Shown piece after piece: positions 25,767-35,698 of a stretch of 45,411 nt of DNA. Position 1 is the stretch's first letter; each line of letters starts with the position of its first letter. Made by a program: the position numbers and the translations under genes. Location of the stretch: assembly GCA_004210805.1 (NCBI GenBank), contig SDXZ01000049.1, positions 1 through 45,411 of the forward strand, written 5' to 3'. This DNA is from Acidovorax sp. (lineage in GTDB: Bacteria > Pseudomonadota > Gammaproteobacteria > Burkholderiales > Burkholderiaceae_C). Under the pieces are notes generated by a model. That model searched no databases. It saw only the letters and a program-made list of their open reading frames with translations, and was not told the origin of the DNA.

Positions 25767-26339
25767 CTAGCGCGCATCGTCCAGAGCCAGGTTCAGCGCC
25801 AGCACGTTCACCCGCGGCTCGCCCAGCAGGCCCCACAGGGGTTGCTCCGTGTGCTGAGCCACAAGGGCACTCACGCGCTCGAGCGGCAAGTGGCGGGCCC
25901 GTGCCACACGCGCCGCCTGGTACTGCGCGGCGGCGGCGCTGATGTGCGGGTCAAGCCCACTGGCAGAAGCCGTCACCAGATCCACCGGCACCGGCGCGGT
26001 GTTGGTGGGGTCAGCCTCGCGCAAGGCCGCGACACGGGTCTTTACCGCGTCGGCCAGCGCGGGGTTGAGGGGCCCCTGGTTGGAGCCCCCTGAGGCAGCC
26101 GCGTTGTGCGGCATGGGCGCCGTGGCCGAAGGGCGGCCCCGGAAGTGCCCGGGCTCCGCAAAGTTCTGACCGATCAGCGCAGACCCGACGGTCTTGCCTT
26201 GGCGCTGTACCAGGCTGCCGGCAGCCTCGTGGGGAAACACGGCTTGCGCTGCACCCGTGACGGCCAGCGGGTAGAGAAGGCCAGTGAGCGCGCTCAGCAC
26301 GGCAAACAAAACCAGCGCGGGGCGAAGAATGTTTTTCAT
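25767..26339 (-). CDS. kdpC: Potassium-transporting ATPase subunit KdpC
   Basis: Accessory subunit that holds the KdpFABC complex together, 190 residues with one N-terminal helix ([20 protein letters not shown]). Family motifs: [54 protein letters not shown] and the C-terminal [15 protein letters not shown]. Start ATG at 26337-26339, ten bases after the kdpB stop, with an aggaaaat ribosome-binding site. kdpD starts 32 bp later. Confidence 0.96.
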   Translation of the reverse strand: MKNILRPALVLFAVLSALTGLLYPLAVTGAAQAVFPHEAAGSLVQRQGKTVGSALIGQNFAEPGHFRGRPSATAPMPHNAAASGGSNQGPLNPALADAVKTRVAALREADPTNTAPVPVDLVTASASGLDPHISAAAAQYQAARVARARHLPLERVSALVAQHTEQPLWGLLGEPRVNVLALNLALDDAR

Positions 26340-26349
26340 CAGATTTTCC

Positions 26350-28449
26350 TCAAGTCAGCCCTACGGCCACCAGTATCCAGTCAATCAGCTTGATGCCCAC
26401 GAACGGCACCACCAGCCCTCCCAAGCCATAGATCGCCAGGTTCCGCCGCAGCAGCGCAGCCGCGCCCACGGGACGATACCGCACGCCCCGCAAGGCCAGC
26501 GGGATCAAAAACACGATCACCAACGCGTTGAAGATCACGGCCGACAGGATGGCGGACGATGGGCTTGCAAGGTGCATGACGTTGAGCGCCGAGAGCTGCG
26601 GGTAGGTCGACACAAAAATCGCCGGCACGATGGCGAAGTACTTGGCCACGTCGTTCGCAATGGAGAACGTGGTCAGCGAGCCGCGCGTCATGAGCAGGGC
26701 CTTGCCGGTCTCGACCACTTCCAGCAGCTTGGTCGGGTTTGAATCCAGGTCGACCATGTTGCCTGCCTCCTTGGCGGCCTGCGTTCCGCTGCCCATCGCC
26801 ACCGCCACGTCGGCCTGTGCCAGGGCGGGCGCGTCGTTGGTGCCGTCGCCGGTCATCGCCACCAGCCGGCCCTCGGACTGGTACTTGCGGATGAGCGCGA
26901 GCTTGTCCTCCGGCGTTGCCTCAGCCAGGAAATCGTCGACCCCGGCCTCGGCGGCGATTGCGGCCGCAGTGAGCTTGTTGTCGCCCGTGATCATCACCGT
27001 ATTGATGCCCATGCGGCGCAGTTCTGTGAAGCGCTCCTTGATCCCCGTTTTCACGACGTCCTTGAGCTCGACCACGCCCAGAACATGGGCGCCTTCTGCC
27101 ACTGCCAGCGGCGTGCTGCCACGGTAGGCCACCTGGTCGGCCGCGTTCAACACGTCCTGCGGCATCTTGCCGCCCAGGGATTCGACGTAGCGTGCCAGTG
27201 CTGTCACTGCACCCTTGCGCAGCGCGACGCCGGCCGACTCTGGTTGGCCATCGCCGGCCGGCAAATCCACGCCGCTCATGCGGGTCTGCGCAGTAAACGG
27301 CACCAGTTTCACGCCCTCTGCGTTCTGGCCGTCGACACCAGCGCGGCGGGCCAGCTCGACAATGCTGCGCCCTTCGGGCGTTTCGTCCGCCAGCGATGCC
27401 AGCAAGGCGGCACGGGCCAGGCGTTCCTTCGTCACACCCGGTGCCGGCAAAAACGCGCTGGCCTGCCGGTTGCCATGGGTAATGGTGCCGGTCTTGTCCA
27501 GCAGCAGCACATCCACATCGCCCGCAGCCTCCACAGCCCGGCCCGAGGTGGCGATCACATTGGCCTGCATCATGCGGCTCATGCCCGCCACGCCCACGGC
27601 GGACAACAGCCCGCCAATGGTGGTAGGGATCAAACACACCAGCAGCGCCACCAGCGCCGTCAGCGAGACCACCGTGCCCGCGCCAGAGGCTTGCACGCTG
27701 AAGATCGAAAACGGCAGCAAGGTCACGGTGACGACCAGGAACACGATGGTCAGCGCGACCAGCAAGATGGTCAGCGCAACCTCGTTGGGTGTCTTCTGGC
27801 GCTTGGCCGCCTCGACCATGCCGATCATTCGGTCGAGGAACGACTCGCCGGGGTTCACCGAAATCCGCACGACCAGCCAGTCGGACAACACGCGGGTCCC
27901 ACCGGTCACGGCCGAAAAGTCACCGCCCGATTCCCGCACCACGGGGGCGGATTCGCCGGTGATGGCGCTCTCATCGACCGAGGCCACGCCCTCGATCACC
28001 TCGCCGTCCAGCGGGATGACGTCGCCCGCCTCCACCAGCACCACGTCTCCACGACGCAGGTTGGTGGCCTGCTCTGGCAAGAAGGGAGCGCCGTGGACTG
28101 GCTCCTTGAGCTTCTTGGCCCAGGTCTCGCGGCGCAGCCCGCGCAGCGATGCCGCCTGCGCCTTGCTGCGGCCCTCGGCCAATGCCTCGGCAAAATTCGC
28201 GAACAGCACGGTAAACCACAACCACACTGTGATGGCCAGCACGAAGGCCGGGCGCATGCTGGCGTCCTGCGGCGCACTGAGCGCATGCAGCCACAGCAGC
28301 GTGGTGAAGATGCTGCCGATGTACACGATGAACATCACCGGGTTGCGCCACTGCACCAGGGGACTCAGCTTGGCAAATGCGCCCCAGAGCGCTGTCCGCA
28401 CCAAGGCCGCATCCAGCAGCGAGATGGAAGAAGAATTTTTCTTGATCAT
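26350..28449 (-). CDS. kdpB: Potassium-transporting ATPase ATP-binding subunit KdpB
   Basis: P-type ATPase subunit that energises K+ uptake by KdpA, 699 residues. The start chosen is the ATG giving [21 protein letters not shown], with AAGG eight bases ahead; a TTG two codons upstream is less likely. The phosphorylated residue is Asp318 in [13 protein letters not shown]. Other motifs are the actuator ITGESAPV, nucleotide-domain sequences and the hinge [20 protein letters not shown]. The C-terminal helices include [14 protein letters not shown]. It lies between kdpA and kdpC with short gaps on both sides. Confidence 0.97.
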   Translation of the reverse strand: MIKKNSSSISLLDAALVRTALWGAFAKLSPLVQWRNPVMFIVYIGSIFTTLLWLHALSAPQDASMRPAFVLAITVWLWFTVLFANFAEALAEGRSKAQAASLRGLRRETWAKKLKEPVHGAPFLPEQATNLRRGDVVLVEAGDVIPLDGEVIEGVASVDESAITGESAPVVRESGGDFSAVTGGTRVLSDWLVVRISVNPGESFLDRMIGMVEAAKRQKTPNEVALTILLVALTIVFLVVTVTLLPFSIFSVQASGAGTVVSLTALVALLVCLIPTTIGGLLSAVGVAGMSRMMQANVIATSGRAVEAAGDVDVLLLDKTGTITHGNRQASAFLPAPGVTKERLARAALLASLADETPEGRSIVELARRAGVDGQNAEGVKLVPFTAQTRMSGVDLPAGDGQPESAGVALRKGAVTALARYVESLGGKMPQDVLNAADQVAYRGSTPLAVAEGAHVLGVVELKDVVKTGIKERFTELRRMGINTVMITGDNKLTAAAIAAEAGVDDFLAEATPEDKLALIRKYQSEGRLVAMTGDGTNDAPALAQADVAVAMGSGTQAAKEAGNMVDLDSNPTKLLEVVETGKALLMTRGSLTTFSIANDVAKYFAIVPAIFVSTYPQLSALNVMHLASPSSAILSAVIFNALVIVFLIPLALRGVRYRPVGAAALLRRNLAIYGLGGLVVPFVGIKLIDWILVAVGLT

Positions 28450-28458
28450 GGCCAAACC

Positions 28459-30264
28459 TTATTGAGCCCAGAGCACTAGGTGCTCCACCATCGGCCCCAG
28501 GGCCAGGGAGGGCACGTAGTTGAGGAGCCCCACCAAAAGCACCGTCCCCACCAGCAGCGTGACAAACAGCGGCCCATGCGTGGGCATGGTGCCCGCCGTG
28601 ACCGGCAGGCGCTTTTTTGCAGCCAGCGATCCGGCGATGGCCAGCACGGGCACGATCACCCCAAAGCGGCCGAACCACATCGCCACTGCCAGCAGCACGT
28701 TGTAAAACGGCGTGTTGGCCGACAGGCCCGCAAAGGCGCTGCCGTTGTTGTTGGCGGCGGACGTGAGGGCGTAGAGGATTTCCGAGAACCCATGCGCCCC
28801 CGGGTTGGCAATGCCCGCCCTGCCCGCGTCTACGCTCACGGCAATGGCTGTGCCCACCAACACCAGAAGGGGGGTGACCAGGATGGCGGCTGAGGTGAGC
28901 TTGATCTCGCGCACCTCTATCTTCTTGCCCAGGTACTCCGGCGTGCGGCCGATCATGAGACCCGCCATGAACACCGCGAGGATGGCGAACACCAGCATGC
29001 CGTACAGACCCGAACCCACGCCGCCAAACACCACCTCGCCCAGTTGCATGAGCACCAGGGGCACCATGCCGCCCAAGGGGGTGAAGGAGTCGTGCATCGC
29101 ATTCACGGCGCCGCACGATGCTGCAGTGGTCACCGCCGCAAACAACGCAGACGCGGTGATGCCAAACCGCACCTCCTTGCCTTCCATGTTGCCGCCCGAC
29201 TGCAGGGCGCTGGCAGCCTGGTCCACGCCCAAGGCCGACCACTGCGGGTTGCCGGCCTGTTCAGCCGCCACCACGGCCACTACCGCCACGGCAAACATCA
29301 CAGTCATGGCCGCCAACAGCGCATAACCCTGGCGCTGGTCACCCACCGCCCGGCCGAATGCAAAACACAACGCGGCAGGGATGAGAAAGATCGCCAGCAT
29401 CTGCACAAAGTTGGCCAGCGCGGTCGGGTTCTCATACGGATGGGCGGAGTTGGCGTTGAAGAATCCGCCACCGTTGGTGCCGACCATCTTGATGGCCTCC
29501 TGCGAGGCAACGGGGCCCATGGCAAGCGTCTGTGTGTTGCTTACCTTGGCCTCCATCACCGGGGCACCGTCTGCGCCTTGCACCGGCTGGCCCGCTGCGT
29601 CGAGCTTGGGCACTTCGTAGGCCGTTTGCTCCAGCGTTGCCACGTCCGTGTACGCGTCAAAATTCTGGATGACGCCCTGCCCGACCAGCACGATGGCAAC
29701 CACCAGCGAAATCGGCACCAGCACCCAGGCGGTGATGCGCGTCACGTCGGCCCAGAAGTTACCCACATGGCCCTGGCCATCGGTGCGCCGCGCGGCAAAG
29801 CCCCGGGCCAGCGCAAAAGCCACCGCAATGCCCGTGGCGGCCGAGAAGAAATTCTGTACCGCCAAACCCAGCATCTGCGTGAGATAGCTCATCGTCGCCT
29901 CGCCCACATAGCCCTGCCAGTTGGTGTTGGTGACAAAGCTGACCGCAGTGTTGAACGAGGAATCTCCCGACACGGCACCCATGCCCTGTGGGTTGAGCGG
30001 AAGCAAATGCTGCAGGCGCTGCAGCCCATACACCACCAACGCGCCGATGGCATTGAAGGCCAGCAGCGCCAGTGCGTAGGTGCGCCAATGCATTGATCGC
30101 TCGGGCGCGACCGCGGCGAGCCGGTACAGCGGCTTTTCCACCGCATGCATCCATCGCGGTAGTTGCCCATCGCACACGGCGGCCAGCCAGCGGCCCAGCG
30201 GCCATGCCAGCACGCCGAGCACGATCAGAAAAACCCCAAGCAGGGTCCAGGCAGAGGTGTCCAT
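28459..30264 (-). CDS. kdpA: Potassium-transporting ATPase potassium-binding subunit KdpA
   Basis: Channel-like subunit that binds and moves K+ across the inner membrane, 601 residues with about ten helices (first: [20 protein letters not shown]). The four selectivity-filter-type repeats can be seen, including [40 protein letters not shown] and [16 protein letters not shown]. The motif order and length are standard. The ATG is separated from the kdpF stop by one base, so the two are coupled. kdpB follows after 9 bp. Confidence 0.97.
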   Translation of the reverse strand: MDTSAWTLLGVFLIVLGVLAWPLGRWLAAVCDGQLPRWMHAVEKPLYRLAAVAPERSMHWRTYALALLAFNAIGALVVYGLQRLQHLLPLNPQGMGAVSGDSSFNTAVSFVTNTNWQGYVGEATMSYLTQMLGLAVQNFFSAATGIAVAFALARGFAARRTDGQGHVGNFWADVTRITAWVLVPISLVVAIVLVGQGVIQNFDAYTDVATLEQTAYEVPKLDAAGQPVQGADGAPVMEAKVSNTQTLAMGPVASQEAIKMVGTNGGGFFNANSAHPYENPTALANFVQMLAIFLIPAALCFAFGRAVGDQRQGYALLAAMTVMFAVAVVAVVAAEQAGNPQWSALGVDQAASALQSGGNMEGKEVRFGITASALFAAVTTAASCGAVNAMHDSFTPLGGMVPLVLMQLGEVVFGGVGSGLYGMLVFAILAVFMAGLMIGRTPEYLGKKIEVREIKLTSAAILVTPLLVLVGTAIAVSVDAGRAGIANPGAHGFSEILYALTSAANNNGSAFAGLSANTPFYNVLLAVAMWFGRFGVIVPVLAIAGSLAAKKRLPVTAGTMPTHGPLFVTLLVGTVLLVGLLNYVPSLALGPMVEHLVLWAQ

Positions 30265-30265
30265 G

Positions 30266-30364
30266 TCAGAACTCCTCGGCGCAGATCAGCGCAAACACCA
30301 GATAGGCCAGCAAACCGATGGCCACGATGGCGCCGAAGCCATACAGCACTTCAAGGCTCATCAT
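30266..30364 (-). CDS. kdpF: Potassium-transporting ATPase subunit KdpF
   Basis: Very small membrane subunit that stabilises the KdpABC complex. It is 32 residues from the double ATG at 30359-30364 (31 if the second is used). The sequence starts [17 protein letters not shown], continues with [10 protein letters not shown] and ends CAEEF. It is a single transmembrane helix of the length and pattern of known KdpF proteins (compare ...GALVAVGLLVYLVYALIRPEKF types). The position directly ahead of kdpA, with one base between stop and start, makes the call secure despite the small size. A ribosome-binding site aaggg is visible about ten bases ahead. Confidence 0.92.
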   Translation of the reverse strand: MMSLEVLYGFGAIVAIGLLAYLVFALICAEEF

Positions 30365-30440
30365 GGCCGTTCACCCTTGGCCGGGCCGTGTAATGCAGGC
30401 GGCGCGGGCAGCGTGAATGGCTCGCAGAGGGACGTCAGCA

Positions 30441-30460
30441 GGGGCCGCAGCGCGGCCCTA
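30441..30460 (-). other. GC hairpin at the corA stop
   Basis: Arms gggccgc (30442-30448) and gcggccc (30452-30458) with a 3-nt loop cover the corA stop codon. No T run follows on the minus strand, so it is not a standard terminator. It may stabilise the 3' end or weaken read-through into kdpF. Confidence 0.35.
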
Positions 30461-31429
30461 GAGCCAACCCGCCTTGCGAAAGCGAAAGTACAGAAAGCCG
30501 CAGGTGCAGGCGATGAGCGTGAGCGCCATCGCATAGCCGTAGCGCCATTTCAATTCGGGCATGTGCTCAAAGTTCATGCCCCATATGCCCGCAAACGCGG
30601 TGCACACCGCAAACAGGCTGGCCCATGCAGCCAAGCGCTTGACGACCTCGCCGTCCTCAATCGTGACCATGGACAGGTTGACGTGGATCGCCGTGCCGAT
30701 GGTGTCGCGGATGGAGTCGATAGAGGTATTGATGCGGGCCAAGTGGTCGACCACGTCGCGGAAATAATCCTGCGACCCCGTGCAGATCTGCGGCACGCGC
30801 CCGCCGTGCAGCTTGGACGCACCCTCGAGCAGCGGCGCGACCGCGTGCCTAAGCACCGTGAGCCGCTGCTTGAGCTCATACAACCGCTTGATGCTGGCGC
30901 GCCCGGCCCGCTGCGTAAATATCTGCTGCTCGATGGTTTCCAGCTCGACCTCCAGTGCGTCGATGACGGGAAAGTAGCGGTCCACCACCGCGTCCATGAG
31001 TGCATAGAGCACAAAACCGGGCCCGTTGCGCAGCAACTCCGGCTCGCGCTCGCAACGCTCGCGCACATCCACGAAACCATGCTCGCTGCGGTTGCGCACC
31101 GAGACCACGTAGTTCTCGCCCACAAACACATTGAGCTCCCCAAGCGTCAAGCCAGCCGCCTCGCCGCTGACTTCGATCAGGTGCATGACCGCAAACAGCG
31201 AGTCGCCGTACTCCTCGACCTTGGGCCGCTGGTGACCATGGTGGGCGTCCTCTACCGCGAGCGGGTGCAGGCCGAATTCGCCCTTTAACTTGTCAAGCTC
31301 CTCGGGCGTCGGGTCTTGCAAGGCCACCCAGACAAAACATCCGGGCAGGGCAATGTGGTCCAGGATCTCGCTGACGGGAATATCAGCCCGCTTGGTGCCG
31401 TTTTCATACACAACACAATTGATCAACAT
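30458..31429 (-). CDS. corA: Magnesium/cobalt transporter CorA
   Basis: Pentameric inner-membrane channel for Mg2+ (and Co2+, Ni2+), 323 residues. The start is the ATG giving MLINCVVYENGTKRADIP. The cytoplasmic funnel domain includes WVALQDPTPEELDKL, DAHHGHQRPKVEEYGDSLF and the long helices before the membrane. The pore-loop signature Gly284-Met285-Asn286 sits in AFAGIWGMNFEHMPEL, between the two C-terminal helices (ASLFAVCTAFAGIWG and YGYAMALTLIACTCGFLYFR). The basic end FRFRKAGWL is normal. It reads in the same direction as kdpFABCDE, which begins 93 bp later. Confidence 0.96.
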   Translation of the reverse strand: MLINCVVYENGTKRADIPVSEILDHIALPGCFVWVALQDPTPEELDKLKGEFGLHPLAVEDAHHGHQRPKVEEYGDSLFAVMHLIEVSGEAAGLTLGELNVFVGENYVVSVRNRSEHGFVDVRERCEREPELLRNGPGFVLYALMDAVVDRYFPVIDALEVELETIEQQIFTQRAGRASIKRLYELKQRLTVLRHAVAPLLEGASKLHGGRVPQICTGSQDYFRDVVDHLARINTSIDSIRDTIGTAIHVNLSMVTIEDGEVVKRLAAWASLFAVCTAFAGIWGMNFEHMPELKWRYGYAMALTLIACTCGFLYFRFRKAGWL

Positions 31430-31621
31430 CGCCGCACCTCTGCAAATCAGAAATGCGGACGATCTTGCCAGCAGCGCTGCAGGCGCAATGCCGGCCAAGG
31501 CGCCGCAGCGGCGTGCGCAACCAGCGGGTCAACGTGGTGGACCGTGCAGCGGGCCGGCCCGATTTCGCTCCAACCCTTCGGGCAGTAGTCTTGGCGGGCG
31601 GTCTGCGGCGTTGCGGCGCTT

Positions 31622-31642
31622 GTGGATAGCCGGGCTATCCAC
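31622..31642. promoter_or_regulatory. Perfect 21-bp palindrome upstream of corA
   Basis: Arms gtggatagcc (31622-31631) and ggctatccac (31633-31642) are perfect complements around one central base. The site is about 190 bp upstream of corA and 70 bp past the WYL regulator stop. There is no T run, so an operator is more likely than a terminator. The binding protein is unknown. Confidence 0.45.
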
Positions 31643-31711
31643 TGCGCCCCGCGCCTAGCATCCCATCCGCCAAGACCGCTGCGCGACCCCTGCGAGATCG
31701 TGAACACGTTC

Positions 31712-32671
31712 TTAGGCCGTGCACCGCATGGCCCGCTCGGCCGCCACCCGCAACCGGTCCTTCAACGATGTCGGCGCCAGCACGTCGAAATCGACATCGA
31801 GCGCCATCAGCCAGTACGTGAGCGAGTCCAGCGCATGCGCACCACACTCCAGCTGGCAACGCTGCCCGCCGTCCAGGGGCGTCAACAGCCCCGCAGCGGG
31901 TGGGATGCGCCGCGCCATCTCGGCATGGGGTGCGTGCAGCACGATGCGCGCCTGTTCGTCGTAGGGCGACACGGCCACCGCGCGCGAGACAAAGGCCTTG
32001 AGGTCCCCCGCTTCGGGAGAGGCCCGCGGCGAGAAATGCGCGCCCAATGTGGGCAGGCCGACGATGCGATCAATGCGAAAGGTGCGCCAGTCATTGCGCG
32101 CAAGGTCCCACGCCACCAGGTACCAGCGCAGACCCGTGTGCACCACACCCTGCGGCTCCACGGAGCGTTCGGCGCTGCGCCCGCGGATGTCCTGGTACGT
32201 GAACCCAAGGCGCAGCTGGTCGCGGCAGGCGAGCGCCAGCGTGGCCAGCAGTGATGCATCGACCACCGGCCCCACCCGGTCCATGGGCACGATGGCCGAG
32301 CGCAGTGCGTCGAGCCGCTGCCGCAGCCGCGCGGGCATGGCCTGCTCCAGCTTGACCAGCGCGCGCAGTGCAGGTTCTTCGATCCCGCCCACTGCTCCGG
32401 CGGTGGCGGTGCGCAGGGCAATCGATACGGCAAGCGCTTCCTCGTCGTCCAGCAGCAGGGGCGGCAGCGCCTGCCCTGCGCGAAAGGCATAACCCCCCGC
32501 CACACCGCTGCTCGCGTGCACCGGGTAGCCCAGCTGGCGCAGGCGGTCGATATCGCGCCGCAGCGTGCGTGGGTGCACCTCCAGGCGCTCGGCCAGCTCC
32601 TGCCCCATCCAGTGGTTGCGGGTTTGCAGCAGGGAGAGCAGGCGCAGAAGGCGGGTGGACGAAGTCAGCAT
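31712..32671 (-). CDS. WYL-domain transcriptional regulator (YafY-like)
   Basis: DNA-binding regulator of 319 residues. The N-terminal HTH_11-type winged helix reads TRLLRLLSLLQTRNHWMGQE, LAERLEVHPRTLRRDIDRLR and YPVHASSGVAGGYAFRAG. The central WYL domain includes LRLGFTYQDIRGRSAERSVE, PQGVVHTGLRWYLVAWDLAR and WRTFRIDRIVGL, with the family tripeptide as WYL. A C-terminal WCX-like domain follows. WYL domains sense small ligands or nucleic acid. The gene diverges from a glutathione S-transferase gene across 96 bp, so control of that gene and of itself is the simplest guess. Confidence 0.92.
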   Translation of the reverse strand: MLTSSTRLLRLLSLLQTRNHWMGQELAERLEVHPRTLRRDIDRLRQLGYPVHASSGVAGGYAFRAGQALPPLLLDDEEALAVSIALRTATAGAVGGIEEPALRALVKLEQAMPARLRQRLDALRSAIVPMDRVGPVVDASLLATLALACRDQLRLGFTYQDIRGRSAERSVEPQGVVHTGLRWYLVAWDLARNDWRTFRIDRIVGLPTLGAHFSPRASPEAGDLKAFVSRAVAVSPYDEQARIVLHAPHAEMARRIPPAAGLLTPLDGGQRCQLECGAHALDSLTYWLMALDVDFDVLAPTSLKDRLRVAAERAMRCTA

Positions 32672-32767
32672 GGCTCCACTCTACTGCGCGTTGAGGGCGG
32701 AAACTGTCCGCAATCGCTTCTACAGTGGACCCACCTTTTCTTCCACAACCGCCCTAAGGAGCTCTCC

Positions 32768-33376
32768 ATGTCCATCGTTCTCTATTGGCACCCCATGTCC
32801 AGCGCCAGCCCCATCGCCTGCGCCCTTGCCGAGCTGGGCGTGCCCCACGAACGCGTGAAGGTCGACATCCGCGCCGGCGAGCAGCACCGCCCCGAGTACC
32901 TGGCCCTCAATCCCAACGGCAAGGTCCCGACCCTGACCGTGGACGGTGCCCCGATGTTCGAGACCCTGGCCATCCACCTGTGGCTGGGCCATCGCTTTGG
33001 CGTCGAGCGCGGTTTGTGGCCCGCAGCGGGCACGCCCGAGGCGCTGCAGGCCCTGTCGTGGTGTGCTTGGTCGTATGTGACCTACGGCGCCGTGCTGGTG
33101 CGCCTGCAGGTGGCGACCCAGGGTGAGGAATCGCTGCGCAGCGCCGTGCATGCGCAGGCCGCCACGGCCGGACTGAACAGTTTGCTGGCGGTGCTGGACG
33201 CGCGGCTGGCCGAGCAGCCCTGGATGCTGGGCGCCGACTATTCGCTGGTGGACCTGGTGGTGGGGTCGGTGCTGGGCTACAGCGTGTACCTGGGCGCGCC
33301 GGTGAATGACCACCCGCATGTGAAGGACTGGCTGGCCCGGGTGCAGGCGCGCCCGGCGATGCAGATCGAAAGCTGA
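32768..33376 (+). CDS. Glutathione S-transferase family protein
   Basis: Cytoplasmic protein of 202 residues with the two-domain GST fold. The N-terminal thioredoxin-like domain reads MSIVLYWHPMSSASPIACAL, then HRPEYLALNPNGKVPTLTVD with the conserved cis-proline (KVPTL), and then APMFETLAIHLWL, the glutathione-binding E-T(S) motif. The all-helical C-terminal domain has LGADYSLVDLVVGSVLGY, the usual (S/T)xxD motif. The likely catalytic serine lies in MSSASP. The start is the ATG at 32768 with an aaggagct ribosome-binding site. The substrate is unknown; detoxification is the family-level guess. Confidence 0.92.
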   Translation: MSIVLYWHPMSSASPIACALAELGVPHERVKVDIRAGEQHRPEYLALNPNGKVPTLTVDGAPMFETLAIHLWLGHRFGVERGLWPAAGTPEALQALSWCAWSYVTYGAVLVRLQVATQGEESLRSAVHAQAATAGLNSLLAVLDARLAEQPWMLGADYSLVDLVVGSVLGYSVYLGAPVNDHPHVKDWLARVQARPAMQIES

Positions 33377-33382
33377 ATCACG

Positions 33383-33409
33383 CCCCCATGCGCTGGGCAA
33401 GGGGGCGCG
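33383..33409. terminator. Possible hairpin terminator between convergent GST and rng
   Basis: Arms cgccccc (33383-33389) and gggggcg (33403-33409) with a 13-nt loop lie in the 39 bp between the two convergent stop codons. There is no T run, so the efficiency is doubtful, but its position suits transcription ends from both sides. Confidence 0.4.
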
Positions 33410-33415
33410 GGAGCG

Positions 33416-34903
33416 CTACAACAGCACGATGTCGTACTGCTCCTGCCCCATGGCGCTTTCCGATTGCAGAGAAATCGGTTTGCCGATGAAGTCCGACAGC
33501 CCGGCCAGATGCTGGCTCTCTTCGTCCAGGAAGAGTTCCACCACCCGCGGTGATGCCACCACGCGGAACTCACGCGGGTTGAACTGGCGGGCTTCGCGCA
33601 GGATCTCGCGCAGGACGTCGTAACACACGCTGCGTGCAGTCTTCACGATGCCCTTGCCCTGGCAGGCCTCGCAGGGCTCGCACAGCATGTGGGCCAGGGA
33701 TTCGCGGGTGCGCTTGCGTGTCATTTCCACCAAGCCCAGCTGCGAAAAACCGCCGGCCATGGTCTTCACGCGGTCGCGCGCGAGTTGTTTTCTGAATTCG
33801 GTAAGCACCGCATCCTGGTGGTCGTCCCGCACCATGTCGATGAAGTCCACGATGATGATCCCGCCCAGGTTGCGCAGGCGCAGTTGGCGCGCTATGGCCT
33901 GCGCGGCCTCCAGGTTGGTCTTGAAAATGGTGTCGTCAAAATTGCGGGCGCCCACATAGCCGCCGGTGTTCACGTCGATGGTCGTGAGCGCCTCGGTCTG
34001 GTCCACGATGAGGTAGCCGCCTGATTTCAAATCGACCCGCCGGCCCAGGGCCTTGGCGACTTCTTCGTCGATGGAGTACAGGTCGAAGATCGGCCGCTCG
34101 CCTTTGTAGTGCTGCAGCTTGGGCGCAGCGGCGGGCATGAACTCCTGCCCGAACGCGCGCAGGCGCTGGAATTGCTCCAGCGAATCGAGGCGGATGGTCT
34201 GCGTGTGGTCGCCCACCAGGTCGCGCAGCACGCGCTGCAGCAGATCGAGGTCCTGGTGCAGCAGCGACATGACAGGCAGCTTGAGCGATGCCTCCTTGAT
34301 GCGGGCCCAGGTCTTGCGCAGGTAGGCGATGTCTTCGGCCAGCTCATCGTCGGTGGAGTCCTCGCCATTGGTGCGCAGGATGAATCCGCCGCCACCGCCT
34401 GTGGATTTGTCGCCCACGAGTGCCTGCAGGCGCGCACGCAGCGCGTCGCGCTCGGCGCCGGGGATCTTCTGCGAGACGCCCACATGGTCGTCCTGCGGCA
34501 AAAACACCAAGAGGCGGCCCGCGATGCTGATCTGCGTGGACAGGCGCGCGCCCTTGGTGCCGATGGGGTCCTTGATCACCTGCACCATGAGGGCCTGGCC
34601 CTCGAACACCTGCTTTTCAATGGGGATCTGCGGCTCGGTCTTGCGCGCGAATGCGGGCGGCTCGCCATCGGGCTGGCGGTGCCACACGTCCGCCACATGC
34701 AAAAAGGCCGCGCGCTCCAGCCCGATGTCGATGAAGGCCGACTGCATGCCCGGGAGCACGCGCGAGACCTTACCCAGGTAGACGTTGCCCACCAGGCCAC
34801 GCTCCAGCGTGCGCTCGATGTGCAGCTCCTGCACGGCGCCATGCTCCACGATGGCCACGCGCGTCTCCTGCGGCGACCAGTTGATCAAAATGTCTTGTTG
34901 CAT
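33416..34903 (-). CDS. rng: Ribonuclease G
   Basis: Endoribonuclease that trims the 5' end of 16S rRNA and degrades some mRNAs, 495 residues from the ATG giving MQQDILINWSPQETRVAIVE. The S1 RNA-binding domain has GLVGNVYLGKVSRVLPGMQS and AFIDIGLERAAFLHVADV. The catalytic aspartates lie in LTTIDVNTGGYVGAR and GIIIVDFIDM. The zinc-link cysteines are present as CEPCEAC. The lack of a long C-terminal tail marks it as RNase G, not RNase E. It ends the maf-rng part of the cluster and converges on the GST gene. Confidence 0.96.
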   Translation of the reverse strand: MQQDILINWSPQETRVAIVEHGAVQELHIERTLERGLVGNVYLGKVSRVLPGMQSAFIDIGLERAAFLHVADVWHRQPDGEPPAFARKTEPQIPIEKQVFEGQALMVQVIKDPIGTKGARLSTQISIAGRLLVFLPQDDHVGVSQKIPGAERDALRARLQALVGDKSTGGGGGFILRTNGEDSTDDELAEDIAYLRKTWARIKEASLKLPVMSLLHQDLDLLQRVLRDLVGDHTQTIRLDSLEQFQRLRAFGQEFMPAAAPKLQHYKGERPIFDLYSIDEEVAKALGRRVDLKSGGYLIVDQTEALTTIDVNTGGYVGARNFDDTIFKTNLEAAQAIARQLRLRNLGGIIIVDFIDMVRDDHQDAVLTEFRKQLARDRVKTMAGGFSQLGLVEMTRKRTRESLAHMLCEPCEACQGKGIVKTARSVCYDVLREILREARQFNPREFRVVASPRVVELFLDEESQHLAGLSDFIGKPISLQSESAMGQEQYDIVLL

Positions 34904-35013
34904 GGCGTTGTGGCTGTCTTGGGTTGTCGTCGTCGCTGGCTGAAAACTTCGCAGGTCACCACAGCGCATATCCGTTGATGGGCGCTTGTCGGGCGCAGCG
35001 CGCCTCGGCGCAA

Positions 35014-35041
35014 ACGCTTCGACAAGATGGGGACGAACAGA
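35014..35041 (+). repeat. Half copy of the REP-like palindromic repeat
   Basis: The sequence gcttcgacaagatgggga followed by cgaac resembles one arm of the 26-bp inverted repeat at 42733-42794 (gcttcgacaagctcagcgtg). The partner arm is missing. It lies in the 167-bp gap between rng and maf, which otherwise shows nothing. Confidence 0.5.
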
Positions 35042-35070
35042 TGGATGCGTGTCGTGAACTCGAAAGCGCC

Positions 35071-35685
35071 CTAGACGGCAAAACCCGCTGCGCGCAGCAG
35101 TTGCGCCGTCTCGTACATGGGCAACCCCATGATGCCCGAATAACTCCCTGCGAGGTGTTCTACATGGGCGGCCGCGCGGCCCTGGATGCCGTAGGCGCCG
35201 GCCTTGCCCAGCGGCTCGCCCGTGGCCACGTAGGCATCGATCTGTGCGGGCGTCATCGCGGCAAAGGTCACGCGCGAGACGGACAGGCCCGTGAGCCGCT
35301 TGGCGCCCACCTGCAGCGCCACGGCGGTGAGCACGCGGTGCTCGTGTCCGGCCAGTTCGGACAGCATGCGCGCGGCGTGCGCGGCGTCGTCCGGCTTGCC
35401 GTAGATGGTGCGGCCCAGCGCAACGGTGGTGTCCGAACAAAGGATGGGCGCATCGGGCAGCTGGCGCCGCGCGCGCCGCGCCACGGCGGCGTCGAGCTTG
35501 AGGCCGGTCACCCGTTCAACGTAGGCGGTCGGGGCCTCGCCGGGCAGCACGACCTCGATGGCTTCGGTGTCTTCGACCTCATCGCCGTCGACATTGGGCA
35601 GCAGCAGTTCGTGCCGCACGCCCAGTTGTTCAAGCAGCTGTCGGCGGCGCGGGCTTTGGGAGGCGAGGTAGATGAAGTCAGGCAT
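35071..35685 (-). CDS. maf: Maf-family nucleoside triphosphate pyrophosphatase
   Basis: Hydrolyses non-canonical or methylated pyrimidine triphosphates (dTTP/UTP class by similarity to YhdE) to monophosphates. The product has 204 residues. The N-terminal motif MPDFIYLASQSPRRRQLLEQ is diagnostic. The catalytic region reads ILCSDTTVALGRTIYGKPDD, and the C-terminal half has DAYVATGEPLGKAGAYGIQG and SYSGIMGLPMYETAQLL. The gene stands between rlmH and rng in the conserved rsfS-rlmH-maf-rng order. Confidence 0.95.
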   Translation of the reverse strand: MPDFIYLASQSPRRRQLLEQLGVRHELLLPNVDGDEVEDTEAIEVVLPGEAPTAYVERVTGLKLDAAVARRARRQLPDAPILCSDTTVALGRTIYGKPDDAAHAARMLSELAGHEHRVLTAVALQVGAKRLTGLSVSRVTFAAMTPAQIDAYVATGEPLGKAGAYGIQGRAAAHVEHLAGSYSGIMGLPMYETAQLLRAAGFAV

Positions 35686-35698
35686 GAACAGATTTGAT

